The translations under genes were made by a program, and so were the position numbers. From Lachnospiraceae bacterium UBA7784 (GTDB lineage Bacteria; Bacillota; Clostridia; Lachnospirales; Lachnospiraceae): DNA of 34,120 nucleotides. Below, one piece after another: positions 1 through 5,980 of this stretch (position 1 is the first letter of the stretch; the number at the start of each line of letters is the position of its first letter). The stretch spans positions 2,839-36,958 of the forward strand of contig DLDA01000043.1 of assembly GCA_002480925.1 (NCBI GenBank), written 5' to 3'. The notes under the pieces are model-generated. The model saw only the letters and a list, made by a program, of their open reading frames with translations. It was not told the DNA's origin and ran no database searches.

Positions 1-2
1 TA

Positions 3-3000
3 TTACTTCTTGTCAGTCTTCTTAGAAGCCTGAGTTGCCTTAGGTCCCCAGATAGTCTTGTTAGAAGAGCTCTTTGCGTAAGCCTTAACCTTTACAGTAA
101 CCTTTGCGCCCTTCTTTACCTTGAGTGAAGTTGAGCTTGAGGATACATTCTTAGCTACCCAGTCACCGTTACCTACTTTCTTGTAGACACGGTACTTGAT
201 GCCTGAGCCCTGTGACTTCCATGTAACCTTGACAGCAGCACCCTTCTTGTTGGCGATCTTTAAGCCAGTTACCTTTGCAGGAACCGGAGTAGTATCGTAC
301 TTAACAGCAAGCATTGTGTAGTCGTTTCCTACAAGAGAGTAGTCAGTCTCAGAAAGTCTGCCCTGTGTAGGATTGATTGAAACAATCTGAGTTCCTTCCT
401 GACTCGGGATCAGAGTAACCTCATAAGTCTTAGGGTTCTCAGTAGCTGCCACGAAGTAATGAAGAGGGTTGTAGTTGAACTCATCGTTTCCGTCGCTGAT
501 CGTGAATGCAGGATCATACTTAGGGTTAAGAGAAGCTGCCGGAGTATGCGCTACAGAAACCTTAACTACAGTAGTCTTGTCGATTACGATAGAAGCTCCT
601 GAAGTAACTCCATTTGTCTCATAGATAGTCTTACCCGTTGCTGCATCTGTGATCTTGGTTACATAGTTCTTCTGACCTGCTACAGACTTAACTGTTACAA
701 CCTTGTATGTATTACCAATCTTCTGAGCCGCATTACCAGCGGTAATGAGAAGGTGCTCAGTCTTTCCTGCTACAGTAGCTCTCTCAACACAGTTATTTCT
801 CTCATCGTTTTCAAAAGCAGATTTGTCATCATCGTTGTAAATCTTGCTGTTGTCAAGCTGATAGCTCTTGTCAAGAACTTTAGTTGTAAGTGTTGCATTT
901 GAGCTTACATGTACAGGACCTACGTTTTTGTTGGTTCCAAGGTTGAGCCATGAATCTGAGTCAGTAGCTGTTCCGGAAGTTCCGAGATCATATGAACTCT
1001 GAAGACCATTAACTGTAGCATCAGCAAAGTCAACTACTACGTAGAAGTATCCGGTAGTAAGAGCTGAAGTCTTTGTTTCTGTAGAAACAACCTTTACAGG
1101 GAATACGTAGGTTGGAGTTGTGTTTGCTACTGTCCAATTAGCTTTGTCATTCAGATAACTATGAGGGATCGTTACAACACCAGTTTTAGGATCGATTGAC
1201 TCACCATGTTTTGGTGCAGTTGCAAGTGCATAAGAGAGGTTTCCAGTTCCCTTTACAGTAAGAGGTTCCTTGACATCTGCTGTCTCGTCACCTGTTACCT
1301 CGATCTGGTCATAGCCTACCTGAGCTGCTGCAAGTGCTTTCTCGTCTGTGAGCTTAGCGCTGTTCCCGTTGTACTGTCTTGTAGTAAGAACAGTAGCCTT
1401 GTCTCCGTCCTTGCCTGTTACTGTGATCTGGTCATCTGAGTTAGCGTTCACTCTGAAGAATACATATACAGGAGCACCTGATACGCCGTTAGCCTTTGGA
1501 GTGATCTTTACTACTGCTGTACCAATCTTAGAAGCTGTTACGACTCCTTTATCACTTACAGTCACATTCAGGGTATCAACATCATATGAATATGTGGTGT
1601 TATCCTTGTTTGAGTAGATGTGAGAAGCAAGATCAAAGGTCTTGTTTGTAGTAAGGTCTAAGTCGATAACCTTCTCATCTCTGAGTGACTGGTCATCCTT
1701 CTGTGCATCTGTAAGGCTGTATACGAAGTTTCCTTCTCTTACCTCGATTGAAGGACCAGCGTTTACAGAAACAGTAAGGTTGATCTGAGCGATGAACTTG
1801 ACACCGGCTGCTCCATTCTCAGTGTTATCTGTATAAGGAACATAGTAGGTCTCATAGTATACGCCGTCGCCTAAAGTTTTTGCTATAGATTTGTAAACTT
1901 TTGAACCCTTCACAGCGTTACCATCCGCAGCAGTGTAAGTGGCGAGGTCTGCTTTGAAGTTGATGCCACCCTTAAGGTCTCCTATGGTTACAGTTGAATT
2001 TGATCCGTTCAGCTTTTTGTTGTTGGTTCCAATGAACTGTATACCATTCAGAAAATCCTTGCTGAGAGGATCAGCAGCTGAGGTTTTAGCGTTTACTGTG
2101 GTTTTATCTGTAGCGATTGTGCCTGCGTCATAGTTTATGGTGGTGACACCAGGATTAGCACCTACTACGGTGATTGGTTTATTGTAGACGATCTTGTTTA
2201 CAGCACCTGAGGTGTAAACACCTACAATGCTAGCCCCGTTTGTGTCAGTTTCGAACTGCTTAGCATTCGCCACCTTTACAGAGAGCTTTCCTACGCCATT
2301 GGCTCCGCTCTCGGTGATAACTGCTGATCCCTGAGTGAATCCCATGTTTACAGGAGTGGTGCTCGGAGTCTTTGTAAGATACCACTTAAGCTGGTCAGCT
2401 GTGTAGTTTTTACCATCGATGTCGAAAGAAACATCACTGCTTACAAGGCTGTAAGTTGTGTTGTCTGTTGCGATGATAGCATCCTTAACACCGCCGTAGG
2501 TAGCAGAACCTTCCTGAGCTGCCTTTTCAGCAGCAGCAGCAGCAGCGTCTGCAATCTTTGCATCGGCTGAATCAGTGATAGTTACAGTATATGTTTCACT
2601 AGTTTTCACAGAGCCAGAACCATCGAGGTCAGCTACAAGCTTTATATCATATGTTTTCAAAGCAGCACTTACACTCTGTGGAATGGTAACTGTAAGAGTT
2701 ACTTTACCATTAGAATCAGCTGTCTGATCAGCATTTGCAGAAACAGTTGCAGTATCGTTTTTAATTGTCGTTCCAGCCAGATCTGTTACTTTAACAGTAC
2801 CAGTTGAAGCATTAAGGCCTGATACTACAATACTTACTGTCTTTGCACCATTACTTGCATCTACAGTACCAGTGTCATCACCAGATAATAATGTTGTATC
2901 ATTTGAAGATCCAGTAGTTGCGTTAATAGCAATTGATGTTGTATCTGCAGCCTGTGCCTCTACAACACCTGTAAGGCCTAAGGTACTTACCGGAGCAAAT

Positions 3001-3056
3001 GTAAGAGCAGTTGCGGCTGCAAGTACGATAGCTAAACCTTTTTTCATGTTTAACAT
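3..3056 (-). CDS. Large secreted surface protein with Ig-like and C-terminal fibronectin-III-like domain
   Basis: The 1017-residue product starts with a classic signal peptide: MKK, a hydrophobic core, and an AQA cleavage site around residues 34-36. The mature part is Thr/Ser/Asp/Lys-rich beta-type sequence with one cysteine. Roughly residues 460-540 resemble a bacterial Ig-like (BIG2) domain. The last 95 residues (from about 922) look like a fibronectin type III domain and end in a basic tail. I see no LPXTG motif, SLH repeats, C-terminal membrane helix or lipobox, so the mode of surface retention is not evident. The first ATG (residue 1, MLNMKK) is preferred because GAGG lies 11 nt upstream; residue 4 is an alternative. 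Both start and stop codons lie inside the window. A structural or S-layer-like role is inference; an adhesin is equally possible. The long structured leader suggests post-transcriptional control. Confidence 0.8.
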   Translation of the reverse strand: MLNMKKGLAIVLAAATALTFAPVSTLGLTGVVEAQAADTTSIAINATTGSSNDTTLLSGDDTGTVDASNGAKTVSIVVSGLNASTGTVKVTDLAGTTIKNDTATVSANADQTADSNGKVTLTVTIPQSVSAALKTYDIKLVADLDGSGSVKTSETYTVTITDSADAKIADAAAAAAEKAAQEGSATYGGVKDAIIATDNTTYSLVSSDVSFDIDGKNYTADQLKWYLTKTPSTTPVNMGFTQGSAVITESGANGVGKLSVKVANAKQFETDTNGASIVGVYTSGAVNKIVYNKPITVVGANPGVTTINYDAGTIATDKTTVNAKTSAADPLSKDFLNGIQFIGTNNKKLNGSNSTVTIGDLKGGINFKADLATYTAADGNAVKGSKVYKSIAKTLGDGVYYETYYVPYTDNTENGAAGVKFIAQINLTVSVNAGPSIEVREGNFVYSLTDAQKDDQSLRDEKVIDLDLTTNKTFDLASHIYSNKDNTTYSYDVDTLNVTVSDKGVVTASKIGTAVVKITPKANGVSGAPVYVFFRVNANSDDQITVTGKDGDKATVLTTRQYNGNSAKLTDEKALAAAQVGYDQIEVTGDETADVKEPLTVKGTGNLSYALATAPKHGESIDPKTGVVTIPHSYLNDKANWTVANTTPTYVFPVKVVSTETKTSALTTGYFYVVVDFADATVNGLQSSYDLGTSGTATDSDSWLNLGTNKNVGPVHVSSNATLTTKVLDKSYQLDNSKIYNDDDKSAFENDERNNCVERATVAGKTEHLLITAGNAAQKIGNTYKVVTVKSVAGQKNYVTKITDAATGKTIYETNGVTSGASIVIDKTTVVKVSVAHTPAASLNPKYDPAFTISDGNDEFNYNPLHYFVAATENPKTYEVTLIPSQEGTQIVSINPTQGRLSETDYSLVGNDYTMLAVKYDTTPVPAKVTGLKIANKKGAAVKVTWKSQGSGIKYRVYKKVGNGDWVAKNVSSSSTSLKVKKGAKVTVKVKAYAKSSSNKTIWGPKATQASKKTDKK

Positions 3057-3078
3057 TTTTTATTATTCCTCACTTTCC

Positions 3079-3208
3079 GAAGGGGCAGGGGTTAGGGTCT
3101 AGGGGGTAGGGGTCATGGTTACCGAAGTTTAGTCAAATCTCGAAATCCTGATAAAGCTAAAGCTCCAAAACCCTGGACCCTGGGCCCTTGGCCCTGGTCC
3201 CTCCCTTC
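3079..3208 (-). promoter_or_regulatory. G-tract / C-tract leader segment before the surface protein gene
   Basis: In the transcript direction, 3205-3171 carries six GGG runs with loops of 1-4 nt, enough for a four-layer-repeat G-quadruplex pattern. Positions 3114-3082 carry matching CCC/CCCC runs. GAAGGG (3208-3203) is fully complementary to CCCUUC (3084-3079), and a further AGGG/CCCU match extends this helix, so the tracts can also form a long hairpin. The helix ends about 8 nt before the GAGG ribosome binding site (3071-3068). A regulatory role is inference: the tracts also resemble low-complexity sequence seen elsewhere in the window. Confidence 0.4.
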
Positions 3209-3220
3209 ATCATGGAATGT

Positions 3221-3446
3221 TTATCATGGTACACGTGAAGGAGCGTCCTCCCAAACCACTCACACAGCCGAGGCGAAAAGACCATCGCGGATGCGTCCCG
3301 CTATGTCAATCTGGCTGTGTTTTCTTCACCGTCCTTGGGGAGAGCCTTTCCTCTGGCGATCAGGAACCGAGTCCCTCATGCCTTCGAAATGGATAGCAAC
3401 TTACGCTGATGTGTTGCTTCTCTCCTTAGGACATTTACCACTATAA
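3221..3446 (-). ncRNA. Candidate structured leader RNA (about 226 nt) upstream of the surface protein
   Basis: Folding by eye on the minus strand gives a closed multi-branched domain. The terminal stem pairs 3446-3431 with 3236-3221 (14 of 16 positions, including two G-U pairs) and continues with AAGGAG (3427-3422) to CUCCUU (3243-3238). Inside are a hairpin AGCAAC/GUUGCU (3418-3413 with 3400-3395), a hairpin AGGGA/UUCCU (3376-3372 with 3366-3362), and a long arm. The arm consists of CUCCCCAA with UUGGGAGG (3342-3335 with 3254-3247, 7 of 8), ACACAGCC with GGCUGUGU (3320-3313 with 3269-3262, perfect) and a GCGG/CCGC tip (3301-3298 with 3290-3287). A second pairing, GUGAAG (3329-3324) to CUUCAC (3240-3235), would be a pseudoknot competing with the base of the terminal stem. 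Several G-U pairs would become A-C mismatches on the other strand, which favours minus-strand transcription. I could not match it to a known riboswitch class. It could be a cis-regulator or a free small RNA. Confidence 0.6.
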
Positions 3447-3572
3447 TCTTCTTTGTCTGAGGCGTAAAATCGGCGCAATCTGTGAATACAGGCTTATTCT
3501 ACACTTACTCATCAAGTGTGGGGAAAATAGTAAAATATGCTCAGATGTCTTATTTTTATCAATTAAACTTTT

Positions 3573-4100
3573 TCAATCTTTTTTCAAACCATTCCGGATC
3601 AGATCAAAGCAGAGGCCGCAAAGTCTTCTGGTATCGACCGGATCTGACCTCTTCCTGTTATCAGAATAGATATAGAAGATCGAATAGAGATAGCCCTCTA
3701 CTATATCCTGATCGGCCCCTCTCCCATATCCGCTGAAGGCATCAGAGGAAAAAATCCTGTGGAGAAAGTCTCCTCTTATACCGCCCTGCCCCTCATGGGT
3801 GATCAGCTGATAGATCCCATCGTTACTATCGAAGAAGTCGTAGATCGTGCCTATATCCTCCTTCAGATCTCCTTTAAGCCTCTGGCAAAGTCCCTCTGCC
3901 GCATCGTCTATTATATCGTGCTTTAAGTCATCAAGGTTCTTATAATGCAGATAGAAGGTCTTCCTGTCGACCCTGCAATAGCTGCATAGTCCCTTTACTG
4001 TGATCTGATCCATTCCACAAGCCGTAAGCAGGTCTGTATAGCCCTTTCTAAGAGCTGCTATAGTCCTTACGACCCTTTGGTCTTCTGCCCTTACTGCCAC
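3573..4100 (-). CDS. TetR/AcrR-family transcriptional regulator
   Basis: The 175-residue protein has a TetR-type DNA-binding domain near the N terminus. The helix-turn-helix segment (about residues 30-62) contains ITVKGLCSYCRVDRKTFYLH followed by the typical YKNLDDL. The helical C-terminal part is divergent, as expected for a ligand-binding domain, so no ligand can be named. The start is a GTG at 4100, with AAGGG placed 6 nt upstream; the protein is of normal length for short TetR members. It lies 71 bp downstream of the sigma-like regulator on the same strand, and the gap contains a half-site (AACGCAA on the plus strand, 4155-4161) of the palindrome found at 5236-5252. Shared control of the two genes is therefore possible but unproven. 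The next gene downstream is the surface protein, a natural but untested target. Confidence 0.8.
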   Translation of the reverse strand: MAVRAEDQRVVRTIAALRKGYTDLLTACGMDQITVKGLCSYCRVDRKTFYLHYKNLDDLKHDIIDDAAEGLCQRLKGDLKEDIGTIYDFFDSNDGIYQLITHEGQGGIRGDFLHRIFSSDAFSGYGRGADQDIVEGYLYSIFYIYSDNRKRSDPVDTRRLCGLCFDLIRNGLKKD

Positions 4101-4171
4101 TTTTTTCCCTTTCTATGCTGATAACCGTCTGCTGCTTATTCTATGATTTTCCTGAACGCAAGCCATAATCT

Positions 4172-5161
4172 TCATTCATCTCTACTGTCTGATCTCCTCT
4201 CCCTGCCGTGGATCGCCTCGTAGTAAAGCCTTATGATCTGGGCATATCCTATCCCTGGAACGGCTATAAGCTCCTTTTCACTCAGCGAAAGCGCCTCTCC
4301 TGCTGTATGGATACCCTCTGCAGAAAGGGCCTCGACTGCTCTTCTACTAAGGCCTGTCTCTGAAAGAGGCGTATCAGGCCCTATCGCCTCCCTGTCTCTT
4401 TCCTCCAGGTCCATCCTTGCCATAAGCTCTGCCCCGTAGCCCTCTGCTGCCTCTATCAGATCATAAAATATCTCAGATGGATCCGCCTCCATGGCATCGC
4501 CTAATGTCCGAACTCCCTGTCTGGTAAAGTAAGCCTTCTCCTCAGGCAACATCTGATCAGGATCAAGCTCCCTGTCTCCTGCCCTTTCAAGGTCTGCTAT
4601 AAAGGCCCTGGCCTGACTTATCCATAAGAGCTCTCTTTTATATTGCCTGTACTGTTCCTTCAGGTCAGACAGCCTTTTCAGATACTCATATCCGAGGACC
4701 AGGTCATCACGCCTTCTTCTAAGCTTCCTTATAGCCCTCTCCCTTATAGCTCTTACAGTATTAGGATGGATGGAAAGCCTATCTGCTATCTCGCCTGTGC
4801 TCTGCCTGTTTCTGTAATATAAGTCGATAACCTCCCTTTCCTGATCCGAAAGCTCCTCCCTTTCTATCAGTGAAAGCTCCTCAGGAAAATCCCCCGGTAT
4901 ATATACCATCTCTCCGAACAGATCGCCTGCCAGATCATCCTCCCAGGCCAGAGGCCTTAGCTCTCTTATCTCCTGATCCGATACAAAAGAGGCTTCGCAC
5001 TGTCTTAGCCCCTTTACCAGCGTAGAAAAGGTAGAGTGACTGATCCCTGCCTCGGCAAGAGCTCTGGAAATCGGGACACCGTCCTTCATCTTGGAAGCTG
5101 CAAGAGACAGCCGTCTGGCGAACTCCTCACAGAGCCTGATATCAGAAGATAAAAAGCGCAT
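4172..5161 (-). CDS. Regulator joining sigma-region-4-like HTH and alpha-CTD-like modules
   Basis: The 329-residue protein (start chosen at 5161, where GAAAGGG lies 5 nt upstream; an ATG at 5194 lacks a good site) reads as three parts. Residues 32-55 look like a small helix-turn-helix (RALAEAGISHSTFSTLVKGL). Residues 102-150 match sigma-70 region 4 / LuxR-type helices: ELSDQEREVIDLYY, then GEIADRLSIHPNTVRAIRER, then a basic run. Residues 204-240 and 262-318 each resemble the helix-hairpin-helix of the RNA polymerase alpha C-terminal domain; the second reads LSRRAVEALSAEGIHTAGEA followed by ELIAVPGIGYAQII. There is no sigma region 2, so it should not melt promoters as a classical sigma factor. 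I infer a DNA-binding activator or polymerase-interacting protein. Its targets are unknown. It is divergent from the XRE gene across a palindrome-bearing spacer. Confidence 0.7.
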   Translation of the reverse strand: MRFLSSDIRLCEEFARRLSLAASKMKDGVPISRALAEAGISHSTFSTLVKGLRQCEASFVSDQEIRELRPLAWEDDLAGDLFGEMVYIPGDFPEELSLIEREELSDQEREVIDLYYRNRQSTGEIADRLSIHPNTVRAIRERAIRKLRRRRDDLVLGYEYLKRLSDLKEQYRQYKRELLWISQARAFIADLERAGDRELDPDQMLPEEKAYFTRQGVRTLGDAMEADPSEIFYDLIEAAEGYGAELMARMDLEERDREAIGPDTPLSETGLSRRAVEALSAEGIHTAGEALSLSEKELIAVPGIGYAQIIRLYYEAIHGRERRSDSRDE

Positions 5162-5183
5162 TGAAACCCTTTCTTTAATACAC

Positions 5184-5200
5184 ACACCTGACATAGGTGT
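5184..5200. promoter_or_regulatory. Inverted repeat, possible operator or leader hairpin
   Basis: ACACCT and AGGTGT form perfect 6-bp arms around a 5-bp spacer, lying 23 bp upstream of the ATG of the sigma-like regulator. It falls within the probable 5' leader of that gene, so it could act as an operator or as an RNA hairpin near the ribosome binding site. A chance occurrence cannot be excluded. Confidence 0.4.
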
Positions 5201-5223
5201 TGACTTTTGCTCTCATTGCAGAA

Positions 5224-5252
5224 ATTTTATCATTTTTGCGTTATTAACGCAA
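5224..5252 (-). promoter_or_regulatory. Probable promoter of the sigma-like regulator
   Basis: On the minus strand a TAAAAT -10 box (5229-5224) lies 17 bp from TTGCGT (5252-5247), a weak -35. An alternative pair is TTGAAA (5268-5263) with TAATAA (5246-5241) at 16 bp. In either case the 17-bp palindrome at 5236-5252 overlaps the promoter, which fits repression or autoregulation. Confidence 0.4.
5236..5252. promoter_or_regulatory. Perfect 17-bp palindrome, candidate operator
   Basis: TTGCGTTA and TAACGCAA are perfect 8-bp arms around a single central base. The site lies in the 264-bp spacer between two divergent regulator genes and overlaps the predicted -35 region of the minus-strand gene. 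XRE-type repressors commonly bind such sites, so the product of the gene at 5426 or the sigma-like protein itself are the obvious candidates. One half-site (AACGCAA) recurs before the TetR gene. Confidence 0.55.
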
Positions 5253-5425
5253 GTTTCTATATTTTCAATATAAAATTATCGGTTATAGTAGTTAGGTCTT
5301 ATCGGCTGCTCTCGGGTGTTTTGAAAGAAATGACATATATCTGAAGCGGCCCCATTGATATGGATGGTATCAGGCTGTCCGGAATAAAGACATAAGAAAA
5401 GGAAGGTTCCACTCGGAGGTTATAG

Positions 5426-5716
5426 ATGATAGAAGGGCTTGCTGTTAGATTAAAAGAAAAAAGACAGGCTCTTGGCCTGTCACGTAAAGTCGTTTCTGAA
5501 GTTATAGGAATCTCTGCGTCTACACTTGCCGATTATGAAAACGGACATATAGAGCCCTCTCTTAAGGTCCTGATGAAGCTTGCCACCCTCTATAAATGCT
5601 CGACAGACTATCTGCTTGGAATGGAAAAGGAGCTGCCTCAGGCAGTCCTTGATGTAAGCTCCCTTAACTCCAGACAGATACAGGCCCTGCAGATCATAAC
5701 AGAGGGACTACACTAG
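5426..5716 (+). CDS. XRE-family helix-turn-helix regulator
   Basis: This 96-residue protein is a cro/cI-type (HTH_3) DNA-binding domain with little else. Residues 6-60 contain the five-helix pattern: LAVRLKEKRQALGLSRKVVS, then IGISASTLADYENGHIEPSL, then LMKLATLYKCSTDYLLG. The C-terminal 30 residues are a short helical tail, possibly for dimerisation. GGAGG sits 6 nt before the ATG. It is the only complete plus-strand gene in the window and is divergent from the sigma-like regulator. Its 5' leader (about 5290-5425) shows no clear promoter that I would defend. A role as repressor of the divergent pair through the palindrome at 5236-5252 is inference. Confidence 0.85.
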   Translation: MIEGLAVRLKEKRQALGLSRKVVSEVIGISASTLADYENGHIEPSLKVLMKLATLYKCSTDYLLGMEKELPQAVLDVSSLNSRQIQALQIITEGLH

Positions 5717-5745
5717 CTGCAAACAAACATAACTGTTCTCTCCAC

Positions 5746-5802
5746 TAAACCCTAGGCCCTAAACCCTCACACCTCACACCTCTCACCTCTCACCTCACAC
5801 CA
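5746..5802. repeat. CCCTAA-like tract followed by heptamer array (CCTCWCA)
   Basis: An ACCCTAGG / CCCTAAACCC tract runs directly into five 7-bp units of the form CCTCACA or CCTCTCA (from 5767). The same heptamer occurs at 7264-7290 (opposite strand) and 17441-17472. It lies just after the XRE stop codon, in the gap between convergent genes. Confidence 0.75.
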
Positions 5803-5809
5803 GTTTGCT

Positions 5810-5980
5810 AAGGAAGCTGTCTTCGTTAAGCTCGAACTTCGTCTTCGACTCGTTCTTGCTAACAAGGAAGTTCTTTTCGCTAAATTCGAGCTTCGCCTAT
5901 GGCTCGCTCTCATTAATCTCAAAGAACGGCTTCGTTTCGGATTCGAGCTTCGCTATAAGCTCGCTCTCATCTCGAAACTT
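5810..5980. repeat. Three tandem imperfect copies of a TTCGAG hairpin element
   Basis: Units at 5810-5863, 5864-5920 and 5921-5980 (54, 57 and 60 bp) share the order AAGGAAG, TTCG-TAA, TCGARCTTCG, GCTCGCTCT. Each can form a small hairpin, for example CGAGC with GCTCG in unit 2 and GAGCTT with AAGCTC in unit 3. The tail ATCTCGAAACTT of unit 3 is repeated exactly at 17411-17422. Unit 3 overlaps the last codons of the COG2509 gene (stop at 5953). Lying between convergent gene ends, these hairpins may help end transcription, though no T-run follows them. Confidence 0.7.

Noticed and set aside
3221..3446. Assignment of the leader to a c-di-AMP (ydaO), c-di-GMP, RNase P or other known RNA
   Set aside because: The conserved strings of these classes are not present; GAGGAAAGG (3353-3345) only superficially resembles the RNase P core motif.
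3440..3468. Promoter-like TTTACG - 17 bp - TATAGT on the minus strand
   Set aside because: The -10 box lies inside the 5' strand of the terminal stem of the leader RNA, and a start here would remove most of that stem. The -35 match is only 4 of 6. Kept as a possibility, not annotated.
3501..3519. Hairpin ACACTT/AAGTGT as terminator of the TetR gene
   Set aside because: Only a 6-bp stem and no T-run follows on either strand.
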